Assembly: GCF_900046455.1 (NCBI RefSeq)
Contig: NZ_FCOT01000012.1
Coordinates: 310,001 to 374,000, forward strand
DNA from: Cellulomonas timonensis
Lineage (GTDB): Bacteria; Actinomycetota; Actinomycetes; Actinomycetales; Cellulomonadaceae
Direction of reading: 5' to 3'
DNA length: 64,000 bases
Positions 55,850 to 64,000 of this stretch are shown here, one piece after another (position 1 is the stretch's first letter; each line of letters begins with the position of its first letter). A program made the translations under genes and the position numbers. The notes beneath the pieces are model-generated. The model was not told the origin of the DNA. It saw only the letters and a list, made by a program, of their open reading frames with translations, and searched no databases.

Positions 55850-56677
55850 TCAGCCGAGGAAGACCTGGGCGCACAGCATGCCGCGCGGGCCGTCGACGCA
55901 GCCGATGCCGATCGACGTGTAGGACGCGCGCATGATGTTCTCGCGGTGGCCCGGCGATCCCATCCATCCCGCGGTCATGTCCGCCGGCGTCCGGTATCCC
56001 AGCGCGAGGTTCTCCCCGGCGGTGCGGCCACCGCATGCGGACAGGATCGGGCCCAGCGGATCGTGCTCGAACCGCCCCTCCGCGACGAGGAGCGACGCGC
56101 GCTGCATCGCTTGTGACGTTGCGCACTCCGACGTCGCCAGCACCGCGAGACCACCTGCGGCGCGCTGCTCGTTGGTCTGGGCGACGAGGCTCGCGGCGAA
56201 CTCCCCCGCTGGGTCGGCGGGGGCCTCGGCGCCGGGCGCCGGAGGCTCGGCGGCCTGCGCGGTGTCGGAGGGCGGCGCTGCGGCGGCGGGCGGCGGCGCG
56301 GCGGCATCGGTCGGCGCGGCTGACGCCGTCTGCGCCGGGTCGGCGGGCGCAGTGTCGGCCGTCGTCGGATCACCCGACGCGTTCGCGGCGCTGACCCGCG
56401 GCGTCGCGTCACGGGACCCGCTGCGCGAGACTCCGGGGGCCCGCTCGACGAGCGCCGTGACCCGGTCCGGGAAGCCCGCCAGCGTCACCGAGCCCGACTC
56501 GTCACGCAGTGCCGGGGCCGCGACGGCCACCGCCGCGCCGAGCACCAGGACGCCGGCGACCCCGACCACCCGGCGGAGCCTGCGCACGCGCTTGGCCCGA
56601 CGGTCCCGCCACGCGCGGAGGTCGCGGCGGCGCGGCGTCGCGTCCCCAGCCGTGGCGTCCGCACCCGTCGAGTTCAT
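55850..56677 (-). CDS. Membrane-anchored CAP/SCP domain protein
   Basis: The 275-aa form starts at ATG 56677; TAACGT seven bases before hints at a leaderless start (an ATG at 56725 would add 16 aa). A basic cytoplasmic segment and one helix (about 35-58, VVGVAGVLVLGAAVAVAAPA) are followed by a long Pro/Ala linker (about 90-160), then a CAP domain (about 165-275) with VAQTNEQRAAGGLAVL, GRFEHDPL, GENLALGYRTP and SPGHRENIMRASYTSIGIGC. The conserved His and Glu are kept. It is exported; exact role unknown. Confidence 0.88.
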   Translation of the reverse strand: MNSTGADATAGDATPRRRDLRAWRDRRAKRVRRLRRVVGVAGVLVLGAAVAVAAPALRDESGSVTLAGFPDRVTALVERAPGVSRSGSRDATPRVSAANASGDPTTADTAPADPAQTASAAPTDAAAPPPAAAAPPSDTAQAAEPPAPGAEAPADPAGEFAASLVAQTNEQRAAGGLAVLATSECATSQAMQRASLLVAEGRFEHDPLGPILSACGGRTAGENLALGYRTPADMTAGWMGSPGHRENIMRASYTSIGIGCVDGPRGMLCAQVFLG

Positions 56678-56752
56678 CTGCGGCACGTTATCCGATCGTG
56701 ACCCACGGATGGCCGAGCGGCGCATGTGAAAGCTCTCATCACACGCGTCGGG

Positions 56753-57247
56753 TCAGCCGCCCAGCACCAGCATCGAGAACCGCCCCGGCCCGTACCCCTT
56801 CACGTCCACGTCCAGGTCGAGGCGCCGCACGTACGTCAGCACCCACTGCGACACGTCGCTCGGCAGCGACTCGCCCGGCGCGTAGACCGTGTCGAGCTTC
56901 AGGTGCGGAAGCCCCTCACCGTTGAACAGCGAGGCGAGCACGTTGAGGATCTCGCTCGCGTTGTCCAGCAGGTTGTCCGGCAGCGCGCCCGCGCCGATCG
57001 CGCGCTCGGCGCCCGATGACGGGATCAGCGCAATGGCCGCCCCGCACCGCGCCGCGAGGTCGAGATCCATGATCACGAGCGCGCTGAGCTGCAGGCGACG
57101 ATCGACGTACACCCCGACGAGGGCGCCGAACTCGTCCGCCGGGTCCACCATCCCGCCGCCCGTCAGCACCTGCACGTCACGGCCGAGGAGCTCGGCGATG
57201 AGGTCGCGGACCTCCTTGGCGGCGGGCAGTGGCGTCAGGTCGCTCAT
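56753..57247 (-). CDS. CheC/CheX-like chemotaxis phosphatase (putative)
   Basis: The 164-aa protein starts at ATG 57247, overlapping the cheY stop (ATGA). It has no clear name but contains one CheC-type E-x2-N helix (DNLLDNASEILNVLASLFN, about residues 92-110) inside an alpha/beta fold. CheC/CheX proteins dephosphorylate CheY-P. Coupling to a CheY supports this role. It is the last gene of the cluster and quite different from the CheX at 57695. Confidence 0.65.
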   Translation of the reverse strand: MSDLTPLPAAKEVRDLIAELLGRDVQVLTGGGMVDPADEFGALVGVYVDRRLQLSALVIMDLDLAARCGAAIALIPSSGAERAIGAGALPDNLLDNASEILNVLASLFNGEGLPHLKLDTVYAPGESLPSDVSQWVLTYVRRLDLDVDVKGYGPGRFSMLVLGG

Positions 57248-57606
57248 GCGAGCACCGGCTCGATCACGTCGCGGAAGGACTCCGCGGTGAACGGCTTCGC
57301 AATGAGGAACAGCGCCCCGGCCTGCTCGGCCGACTGGCGCATCTCCGGGGACCCCTCCGACGTCACGAAGCCGAACGGCGTGGAGAACCCGGCAGCGCGC
57401 AGCTCGCGCAGCAGCTCGATGCCCGTCATCTCTGGCATGTTCCAGTCCGAGAGCACGAGGTCTGGCTCATCGGCCCGGACCGCCGCCAACGCCTCGGCGC
57501 CGTCAGCCGCCTCAGTGACAGACCAGTCGTAGCCCGCCTGGCGCAGCGTGCGGATCACGATCTGCCGCATCACGCGGCTGTCGTCTGCGACGAGGACTCG
57601 CAGCAT
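57244..57606 (-). CDS. CheY-like response regulator
   Basis: The 120-aa single receiver domain has Asp8 and Asp9, phospho-acceptor Asp54 (VLSDWNMPEMTG), Thr/Ser in FVTSEG and the Lys of FLIAKPF. There is no output domain, so it should act by protein contact, as CheY does on the flagellar motor. It starts at ATG 57606 after GGAGAGG and is coupled to the CheC-like gene. Confidence 0.92.
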   Translation of the reverse strand: MLRVLVADDSRVMRQIVIRTLRQAGYDWSVTEAADGAEALAAVRADEPDLVLSDWNMPEMTGIELLRELRAAGFSTPFGFVTSEGSPEMRQSAEQAGALFLIAKPFTAESFRDVIEPVLA

Positions 57607-57624
57607 GGTGTTCCTCTCCCTTGG

Positions 57625-57642
57625 GGTGCGCTGTCACGCACC
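57625..57642 (-). other. Intercistronic hairpin between cheX and cheY
   Basis: GGTGCG-CTGTCA-CGCACC is a perfect 6-bp stem in the 88-nt gap between two minus-strand chemotaxis genes, just before the cheY ribosome site. It may attenuate or process the message. Confidence 0.45.
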
Positions 57643-57694
57643 GGATCTCCTGGCTGTCGGAACTCTGTCCTGTCAACACTCTGTCGAGGGCCGC

Positions 57695-58174
57695 CTACTC
57701 GGCGGCGGTGACCACGATGTTGAGCGGCCGGCCGCGCCACGCCATGCGCAGCTCATGCAGCACGTTGCCCGCCATCGGCGGGGCGCTGGGCGCCACCTGC
57801 GGGAGCCCGAGGCGCCCCACCTCGGTCAACAGGGTCTTCACATTCCCCCCGACGACGTTCGCCACCTCGCCGAACGCGTCGACGACGTCGCCGTCGTCCA
57901 CCGGCTCGTCGGGCGACATGCCCAGCAGCGCGCGGCTCAGGTCATGCGCGGTGGCGCGCTCGGTGGTCAACGCCACGCGCCCCGTCCACGGCCCGGTGAG
58001 GTCGACCCACGCCTCCAACGGGTCGTCCAGCGCCGGGAACACCCCCGCCCACAGGACCAGCGCGCTGGGGTCGTCGTCGATCATCGCCGAGAACACCTGC
58101 TCCGCGATGGACTGCACCTGCGAGCCGTCGAACGTGCGGCGCTGGCCCTCTCCGCTGACCTGCACGATGCTCAT
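57695..58174 (-). CDS. cheX: CheX-family phosphatase
   Basis: The 159-aa protein starts at ATG 58174, overlapping the preceding cheY stop. The CheX active helix VVDAFGEVANVVGGNVKTLL (about residues 98-117) has the E-x2-N motif. It dephosphorylates CheY-P to reset signalling, replacing CheZ in most non-enteric bacteria. Confidence 0.85.
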   Translation of the reverse strand: MSIVQVSGEGQRRTFDGSQVQSIAEQVFSAMIDDDPSALVLWAGVFPALDDPLEAWVDLTGPWTGRVALTTERATAHDLSRALLGMSPDEPVDDGDVVDAFGEVANVVGGNVKTLLTEVGRLGLPQVAPSAPPMAGNVLHELRMAWRGRPLNIVVTAAE

Positions 58175-58554
58175 CGGGCGCCTCCCACCGGGAGCAGGCC
58201 GAGCAGCGCGAGCTTCTCCTCGAACTCCAGCGGCGTGAACGGCTTCACCAGGTACTCGTGGGCGCCCGCCGCGAGCGCACGCACGATCTGGCCCTGCTCG
58301 CTCTCGGTGGTCACCATCATCAGCGTGATCCCCCGCCACTCGCGGTTCGCGCGGACCTGGGTGACGAAGGTGAGGCCGTCCATGACGGGCATGTTCCAGT
58401 CGACGCACGCGAGGTCGACCTCGAGTCCGCCTACGAGCAGGTCGAGGGCCTGCTGGCCGTCGGCTGCCTCCGCCACCTCGAACCCGAGCGGCTCCAAGAT
58501 GCGGGTGACGATGCGCCGCATCGTCCGCGAGTCGTCGATCACCAGTGCTCTCAT
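58171..58554 (-). CDS. cheY: CheY-like response regulator
   Basis: The 127-aa protein starts at ATG 58554 with AGGAG seven bases upstream (an ATG 15 codons earlier lies inside cheR and lacks such a site). The receiver has Asp7 and Asp8, Asp52 (CVDWNMPVMDG), Thr in MVTTES and Lys in YLVKPF. It is coupled to cheR before it and cheX after it, so it is the better candidate for the motor-binding CheY of the two. Confidence 0.92.
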   Translation of the reverse strand: MRALVIDDSRTMRRIVTRILEPLGFEVAEAADGQQALDLLVGGLEVDLACVDWNMPVMDGLTFVTQVRANREWRGITLMMVTTESEQGQIVRALAAGAHEYLVKPFTPLEFEEKLALLGLLPVGGAR

Positions 58555-59426
58555 CGGGGGGCTCCTGATCCGAAGGGGGTCGGGACTGTGGCCGGCCACG
58601 GCGGCGGGTCACTTGCGGCGCCACGCGGCCGGTACACCGAGCCCCTGCCGAGGGGCAGGCGCTCCCAGTCGTCGTCGACGCCGATGGTGGTCTCCGCCGC
58701 GCCCAGCACCAGGAACCCGCCTGGCCGCAGGACCCGGTGCATCCGCGCCAGGATCTGCTGCTTGGTGGCCACGTCGAAGTAGATGAGGACGTTGCGCAAG
58801 AAGACGAGGTCGAACCCCTGCCCGGCGGGTGAGGCGTCCAGCAGGTTGTGCCGCAGGAACCTGACGGACGCGCGCAGCTCGTCGCTGATGCGCCACTCGG
58901 CGCCGTCGGCCTGGAAGTGGCGGGCGCGCATCGCCGCGGGCAGTCCGCGGTCCACCTCGAGCTGGGAGTAGCGTCCGGCGCGCGCGCGGGCCAGCACCTG
59001 CTCCGACAGGTCGGTGGCCAGGATGTCGGCCTCCGTCTGCGGCGGCAGCGCGTCCTGCAGCGTCATCGCGATGGAGTACGGCTCCTGGCCGGTGGAGCAC
59101 GCCGCCGACCACACCCGCAGCCGCCGCGGGGCGAGCTCGGCGGTCAGCGCCGGGACGATGTGCTGGTGCAGCGCCACGAACGGCGCGCCGTCGCGGAACC
59201 AGGACGTCTCGTTGGTGGTGAGCGCCTCCACCACCAGGTCGCGCTCATGCTCGGAGGGCGCCGCGCGCACCGCCCGCACGAACTCGTCGATCCCGAGGCC
59301 CGCCCGGCGCGCGAGCGGGGCCAGGCGGCTCTCGACCAGGTACTCCTTGCCGGCCTCGAGCTGGATGGCGCTGCGACGCCGGACGAGGTCCGCGACGAAC
59401 TCGAAGGAGTCGGTGGTCAGCGTCAT
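58551..59426 (-). CDS. cheR: CheR chemotaxis receptor methyltransferase
   Basis: The 291-aa protein starts at ATG 59426, overlapping the cheB stop. It has the N-terminal CheR helix domain, LTTNETSWFRD, the SAM-binding loop SAACSTGQEPYSIAM, and FDLVFLRNVLIYFD near residue 210. It methylates glutamates of the receptors encoded upstream, countered by CheB. Confidence 0.94.
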   Translation of the reverse strand: MTLTTDSFEFVADLVRRRSAIQLEAGKEYLVESRLAPLARRAGLGIDEFVRAVRAAPSEHERDLVVEALTTNETSWFRDGAPFVALHQHIVPALTAELAPRRLRVWSAACSTGQEPYSIAMTLQDALPPQTEADILATDLSEQVLARARAGRYSQLEVDRGLPAAMRARHFQADGAEWRISDELRASVRFLRHNLLDASPAGQGFDLVFLRNVLIYFDVATKQQILARMHRVLRPGGFLVLGAAETTIGVDDDWERLPLGRGSVYRPRGAASDPPPWPATVPTPFGSGAPR

Positions 59427-60574
59427 GACGCCTCGCCGTGCAATGTCGCGAGGCCGCGCAGGCCCGCTGGGCGTGCCGTGGCCCGTGACACGGTGGACTC
59501 GATCACCTGCGCCATCTCGTCGAGCGGCACGATCCGGTGGGCCAGGCCCGCGGCGGCCACGACCCCCGGCATCCCCCACACGACGCTGGTCGCCTTGTCC
59601 TGGACGACCACAGTGCCGCCGGCGGTCACCACGTCCTCGCAGCCGGTCCGCCCGTCGGAGCCCATGCCGGTCAGGACGACCCCCAGGAGGTCGCCCCGCA
59701 GCACCTGCACGGCGGATCGGAACAACACGTCGACAGACGGCCGGCAGAAGTTCACCGGCGGCGCCTGGGTGAGCGTGGTGCGCAGGGCGGAGCCCGCGCG
59801 GCGCAGCTCGAGGTGGTGGTTGCCGGGGGCCACGTACACGTGCCCGGGCAGCACGTCCTCATCGCCATGGCACTCGACGACGGTGGAGGGCCCGAGCCGG
59901 TCCAGCCGCGCGGCGAGCTGGCGGGTGAACACCGGTGGCATGTGCTGCACGACGAGCACCGGGACGGGCAGCGGCTTGGACAGCGCGCCCAGCAACCGCG
60001 ACAACGCCTCGGGGCCGCCCGTCGAGGAGCCCAGCACCACCGCGCGCACCGGATGGCGTGACTGGTCGGCGCGGGCCTGGGCGGGCTCGCCCTCGTGCCG
60101 GGCGGAGGGGGACGGCCCGGCGGCCGACGGCGAGGCGGGCTCGGCTCGGCGGCGCTGCTCGATCGACGGACCAGCCAGCGCATGGATCTTGGGCAGGAGC
60201 TGCCCGGCCACCCGCTGCAACGACTCCTGGACGCTGCCGCTGCCGCTGGGCTTGGTCACATAGTCGCTGGCCCCCGCGACCAGCGCGTCGAGGGTCGCCG
60301 AGGCGCCCTTCTCCGTCAACGTGGAGAACATGACGATGGGCATCCGATGGCCCGCGCGGCGCAGCTCGCGCACCGCCTCGATGCCGTTCATCTCCGGCAT
60401 CTCGACGTCCATGGTGATGATGTCCGGCGCGAGCTGGGCGGCCTTGGCCAGGGCGAGACGGCCGTTGGAGGCGCTGCCCACGACCTCGACCGACGCGTCG
60501 GTGGACAACGCCTCGGCCACGAGGCGGCGGATGACGACCGAGTCGTCGACCACCAGCACCCGGATGCGGGTCAT
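59423..60574 (-). CDS. cheB: CheB receptor methylesterase/deamidase
   Basis: The 383-aa protein starts at ATG 60574. The receiver domain has Asp10, Asp11 and phospho-acceptor Asp56. A Ser/Pro/Ala-rich linker (about 140-175) leads to the methylesterase domain with catalytic Ser184 (GSSTGG), His211 (VQHMPP) and the Asp of GMGSDG. It removes receptor methyl groups and is activated by phosphorylation from CheA, which is not in the window. Confidence 0.95.
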   Translation of the reverse strand: MTRIRVLVVDDSVVIRRLVAEALSTDASVEVVGSASNGRLALAKAAQLAPDIITMDVEMPEMNGIEAVRELRRAGHRMPIVMFSTLTEKGASATLDALVAGASDYVTKPSGSGSVQESLQRVAGQLLPKIHALAGPSIEQRRRAEPASPSAAGPSPSARHEGEPAQARADQSRHPVRAVVLGSSTGGPEALSRLLGALSKPLPVPVLVVQHMPPVFTRQLAARLDRLGPSTVVECHGDEDVLPGHVYVAPGNHHLELRRAGSALRTTLTQAPPVNFCRPSVDVLFRSAVQVLRGDLLGVVLTGMGSDGRTGCEDVVTAGGTVVVQDKATSVVWGMPGVVAAAGLAHRIVPLDEMAQVIESTVSRATARPAGLRGLATLHGEAS

Positions 60575-60645
60575 GTGAGCTCCTGCCTGGCGCCCGGAGC
60601 AGGCGCATGTCGTGCTGATCGGCTGGCGCGGACAGATCCTGAGCG

Positions 60646-60669
60646 GTGCGCCACAGTGATCCGGCGCAC
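60646..60669 (-). terminator. Hairpin after the receptor gene
   Basis: GTGCGCC (60646-60652) pairs with GGCGCAC (60663-60669) around a 10-nt loop, 25 nt past the receptor stop. It may partly terminate before cheB. Confidence 0.45.
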
Positions 60670-60694
60670 GCCTACCCGCGCACGCCGTCTGATG

Positions 60695-62290
60695 TCAGTA
60701 GGTGAAGGCGGCCACCCGCGCCCGAAGGTCCGCCGAGTTCGTCGCCAGGACCTCGACCGAGCCCTCCATCCGCGCGACCACGCCCGAGGTCTGCGCCGCC
60801 TCCCCCGCGACGGCCGTGATGCGCTCGGCGATCTCCCCCGTGCCCGCCGCGGCCTCCGTGACGCCGCGCGACATCTCGCCGGTCGTGGCGGTCTGCTCCT
60901 CCACCGCCGAGGCGATGGTGATCTGGTAGCCGCTGATCCGGGCGATCACCTGGGAGATCTCCTCGATCGCGGCCACCGCCGACGCGGTGTGCTCCTGGTT
61001 GGCCCGCGCCCGGCCCGCGATGTCGTCCGCCGCGCGCGCCGACTCCAGCGCCAGGTCCTTGACCTCGCCCGCCACCACGGCGAACCCCTTGCCGGCGGCG
61101 CCGGCCCGGGCGGCCTCGATGGTCGCGTTGAGGGCCAGCAGGTTCGTCTGCCGCGCGATCGCCGTGATCGACGTGACCACGGCGCCGATCTCGGCGGAGC
61201 TGGCCCCGAGGGCGTCCACGGTGGCCGCGGCGGCCCGGGCCTGCGCGACGCCCTCCGACGCGATCTTCGCGGCCTCGTTCGCGTTCTGCGCGATCTCCCG
61301 GATCGAGTCGCCGAGCTGCTCGGCCCCGGCCGCGACGGCCTGCACGTTGCGGCTGACCTGCTCCGCCGCAGCAGCCACGACGCCGGCCTGTGCGGACGTG
61401 TCATGCGAGCCCGCGCGCACCCGCCCCGCGGCCCCGGCCAGGTCGTGCGCCGCGCCGGACACCTCGCCCGCGGTGGCGCTGACGCCCTCCAGCGTCGCGC
61501 GCACCGAGGTTTGCGCCTGCGTCAGCGCCTTGGCCATGCGCCCCAGCTCGTCCTCGGAGCGTTGCGTGGCGGTCACGGTGAAGTCGCCCTCGGCCATCGC
61601 CTCGAGCGCGTGGTGCACCTCCTGCACCGACCGGCGGATGGATCGGGCGATGACCAGCCCGAGCGCCACGACGAGCACCAGTGCCGCCGACAGACTCGCG
61701 ATGAGGATCACCACGGCGCGCTGCGCCTTCGCGTCGGCGCTCTCGGCGACCTCGTAGAAGTAGGCGTTGGTCTCGTCCGCGACCCGTCCGAGCGCCGCGG
61801 TGTACGTGTCCACCAGCGGCTGGCTGGAGTCCTCCACGAGCGTCGAGTAGTAGACGCGGTCGTCCTTGAGCGCGGTGGGGATGAGCACCCCGTCGCGCAG
61901 CTTGACCCACTTGGCGTAGGTCGTCTTGAACGTCTCCCACGCCTCGCCGCTGTCGAAGGCCTGCTCGTACTCAACGATGGCCTCGCTCAACGCCGCGTCG
62001 TTCTCGACCTGCTTCGCCAGCCAGGCGTCGGTCATCCGCTCGTTGTCAAAGGCGGCGATCTCCGCGGCGATGACCCGCGCGGCGAGCTGCCCCTGCTCGA
62101 CCTCGCTGCGCGTGAAGACCATCTCCTCCTGCAAGCGCGCGAGCTCCTGCGTGTCCGCTGCGATCGAGCGCATCGCGACGGCCGCGTAGGCGCCGGCGGC
62201 CAGGGCCACCACCGCGAGCAGCAGGATGGCGCTGAGGATCTTCGTCCGCACCGATAGTGCCGTGAGCCAGGCGACCCTCATGACACGCAT
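60695..62290 (-). CDS. Methyl-accepting chemotaxis protein
   Basis: The 531-aa protein starts at ATG 62290 (GGAG six bases upstream). It has a first helix (about 18-40), a helical extracytoplasmic sensor domain (about 41-192, four-helix-bundle-like), a second helix (about 193-213), HAMP (about 214-265) and the signalling coiled coil with hairpin tip [20 protein letters not shown] and [15 protein letters not shown]. It senses an unknown ligand and signals through CheA/CheW. It is a paralogue of the receptor just upstream. Confidence 0.94.
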   Translation of the reverse strand: MRVMRVAWLTALSVRTKILSAILLLAVVALAAGAYAAVAMRSIAADTQELARLQEEMVFTRSEVEQGQLAARVIAAEIAAFDNERMTDAWLAKQVENDAALSEAIVEYEQAFDSGEAWETFKTTYAKWVKLRDGVLIPTALKDDRVYYSTLVEDSSQPLVDTYTAALGRVADETNAYFYEVAESADAKAQRAVVILIASLSAALVLVVALGLVIARSIRRSVQEVHHALEAMAEGDFTVTATQRSEDELGRMAKALTQAQTSVRATLEGVSATAGEVSGAAHDLAGAAGRVRAGSHDTSAQAGVVAAAAEQVSRNVQAVAAGAEQLGDSIREIAQNANEAAKIASEGVAQARAAAATVDALGASSAEIGAVVTSITAIARQTNLLALNATIEAARAGAAGKGFAVVAGEVKDLALESARAADDIAGRARANQEHTASAVAAIEEISQVIARISGYQITIASAVEEQTATTGEMSRGVTEAAAGTGEIAERITAVAGEAAQTSGVVARMEGSVEVLATNSADLRARVAAFTY

Positions 62291-62406
62291 GCCCCGCTCC
62301 TTCGTGGGAGATCCTTCGTACGGGGCCCATCGGCGGCCGCGAGGGATGAGTGAGGCTCGGGAAGGGTGGAAACCCCGGCGTCAGGAGGTGAAAAACACCC
62401 GGCGCC

Positions 62407-63990
62407 CTAGTACGTGAACGTCTCCACGCGGGCGTGCAGATCGGCGGACATCCGCGCGAGCTCCTCCACCGCCGCGCGCATCTGGCCGACCACCACGGCG
62501 TTCGACTCCGCGGCAGAGGCCACGCCCGAGATGGTCGCGCTGATCTCCTCCGAGCCGGCCGCGGCCTCGCCGACCCCGCGCGACATCTCGTTGGTGGTGG
62601 CCGTCTGCTCCTCCACCGCCGACGCGATGGTGAGCTGGAAGTCGTTGATGGTCGCGATGACCTGGGCGATCTCGGCGATCGCTCCGACGGCCGTCGAGGT
62701 GTCGACCTGGATGGCCTCGACCCGGCGGGCGATGTCCTCGGTGGCCCGCGCGGTCTCGGAGGCCAGCTCCTTCACCTCGCCCGCCACCACGGCGAACCCC
62801 TTGCCCGCGGCGCCGGCCCGGGCCGCCTCGATCGTGGCGTTCAGCGCCAGCAGGTTGGTCTGCTCCGCGATCGAGGTGATGACCTTGACCACGTTGCCGA
62901 TCTGCTGGCTCGAGGTGCCCAGCTTCGCGACCTGGTCGTTCGTCGACTCGGCGACGCCCGTGGCGGCCGACGCCACCTTCGCCGCCTCGTTGGCGTTCTG
63001 GGCGATCTCCCGGATCGAGGCCCCCATCTGCTCCGAGCCAGCGGCGACCGCCTGCACGTTGCGGCTCACCTGCGCGGACGCCGCCGCGACGACGCCCGCC
63101 CGCTCGGAGGTCTCCTGGGACCCGGCGGCCACCTGCACCGTCGCGGCCGACAGCTCCTCGGTGGCCGCGGCGACCGCCTGGGCGGTCCTGGCGACCTCGG
63201 TCAGGGCGCCCCGCACGGAGTCCTGGGCCACGCGCAGCGCGCTGGCCATCCTCCCGATCTCGTCGCGCGAGGACACCGGGCTGCGGACGGTGAAGTCGCC
63301 GTCCGCCATCGCCTCGAGGGAGGCCTGCACGCTCGCCGCGGAGCGCCGGATCCAGCCCGCGGTGAGTGTCCCCAGCACGATCGACAGCGCGAGCCCGACA
63401 GCCAGGCTCACCACCAGGATCACCTTCGCGGTCCGCGCCTCGGCCTGCCCCTGCGCGGCGACGTCGTCGAAGTACCAGGTGATGTCCATCTGCAGGTCGG
63501 CGAGCGACGCCTCGAAGGCCATCGTCAGCGCCTGGCTCCGGGTCTCGAGCAGCATGTTGTACTTCGCGAGGTCGTTCGCCAGGCCGGCGGGGACCAGCTC
63601 GGTGTCACGCACCCCCAGCCACGTCGCGTAGTCGTCCCTGAACACCTGCCACACGTCGTAGTTGGCGCCGCCCTTGGCCTCGAAGCCCTTCATCGCGGCG
63701 TTCATCGCCGCGTCGTTCTTGTCCTGCTCGCCCTTCAGGCTGGCCGCCAGCGACACGTCGGCTGCCGCGATCTGCGCGACCAGGAGCTGGGCGCGGACCT
63801 CGCCCTCCGCCACCTGCGCCACCCGCGCGACGACCTCCCGCTGCACCGTCGCGAGCTCCGCGGACCGGTCCGCGACCTTGCCGAGGGAGACGAAGGCGAA
63901 CACACCCGTCCCGGCGGCGGCCGCGCCCAGCAGCAGGATGCAGCTGAGGATCTTGGTGCGCACCGACCGGTCGACGAACCACGACCGCAT
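62407..63990 (-). CDS. Methyl-accepting chemotaxis protein
   Basis: The 527-aa protein starts at ATG 63990, 10 nt from the window end, so its promoter and any upstream partner are not seen. The layout matches its neighbour: helix (about 14-38), four-helix-type sensor domain, second helix (about 190-212), HAMP, and signalling tip [20 protein letters not shown]. The signalling halves of the two receptors are near-identical while the sensor domains differ, the usual result of duplication and ligand divergence. Confidence 0.94.
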   Translation of the reverse strand: MRSWFVDRSVRTKILSCILLLGAAAAGTGVFAFVSLGKVADRSAELATVQREVVARVAQVAEGEVRAQLLVAQIAAADVSLAASLKGEQDKNDAAMNAAMKGFEAKGGANYDVWQVFRDDYATWLGVRDTELVPAGLANDLAKYNMLLETRSQALTMAFEASLADLQMDITWYFDDVAAQGQAEARTAKVILVVSLAVGLALSIVLGTLTAGWIRRSAASVQASLEAMADGDFTVRSPVSSRDEIGRMASALRVAQDSVRGALTEVARTAQAVAAATEELSAATVQVAAGSQETSERAGVVAAASAQVSRNVQAVAAGSEQMGASIREIAQNANEAAKVASAATGVAESTNDQVAKLGTSSQQIGNVVKVITSIAEQTNLLALNATIEAARAGAAGKGFAVVAGEVKELASETARATEDIARRVEAIQVDTSTAVGAIAEIAQVIATINDFQLTIASAVEEQTATTNEMSRGVGEAAAGSEEISATISGVASAAESNAVVVGQMRAAVEELARMSADLHARVETFTY

Positions 63991-64000
63991 GCCCCGTCGT

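Noticed and set aside
62291-62406. GEMM (c-di-GMP) riboswitch or sigma-28 promoter before the receptor gene
   Set aside because: GCCGATGG resembles a sigma-28 -10 but no TAAA -35 lies at the right distance, and no GEMM core is present.

Overview
The window is about 72% G+C by eye, with dense genes, many GTG starts, frequent 4-nt ATGA/GTGA overlaps and many start codons that look leaderless. A secreted GH10-CBM2-GH62 arabinoxylanase under a LacI regulator, a c-di-AMP (ydaO-type) leader before an NlpC/P60 gene, and DtxR and HipBA genes all fit a plant-polysaccharide-degrading actinobacterium, most likely Cellulomonas or a close relative. This is inferred from gene content, not from a database search.

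Left part (1-16560): a CocE-type hydrolase cut by the window edge; a LacI regulator and the xylanase with a palindromic operator between them; an AspT/YidE-type transporter whose frame is broken near its 3' end; a divergent XRE-cupin regulator and CPYC flavoprotein pair around a palindrome; a translationally coupled CPBP protease-histidine kinase-response regulator operon; a membrane protein; hipBA with a duplicated operator; a SNF2-type helicase; and tRNA-Arg(CCT).

Centre-left (16840-26030): a complete sugar-acid pathway. A binding-protein-dependent ABC importer is co-directional with an HpaI-type aldolase, tartronate-semialdehyde reductase, hydroxypyruvate isomerase and glycerate kinase. 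A GntR regulator and an enolase-superfamily dehydratase are divergent from it. Together these would take an aldonate or aldarate to pyruvate (or a related fragment) and 2-phosphoglycerate.

Centre (26100-41560): small regulator-plus-target modules, several with clear duplicated operators: a 200-aa HTH protein; MarR with an epoxide-hydrolase-like enzyme; a MacB-type efflux pair; an S12 serine hydrolase; the metQ-metN-metI methionine importer; an FtsX/ATPase/TetR operon; OsmC with a hydrophobic partner; and an aldo/keto reductase.

Centre-right (41620-56680): a guanidine hydrolase of the DDAH/arginine-dihydrolase group coupled to ornithine aminotransferase, with an Lrp regulator nearby; two CAP-type surface proteins; a universal stress protein; an HNH endonuclease; NlpC/P60 with its riboswitch; DtxR; serC; two MFS transporters, one coupled to MarR; VanZ; and an NCS2 purine permease.

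Right end (56750-64000): a chemotaxis cluster on the minus strand: two methyl-accepting receptors, CheB, CheR, and two CheY proteins each translationally coupled to a CheC/CheX-type phosphatase. CheA and CheW are not in view. I saw no CRISPR array, transposase, prophage block or replication origin.
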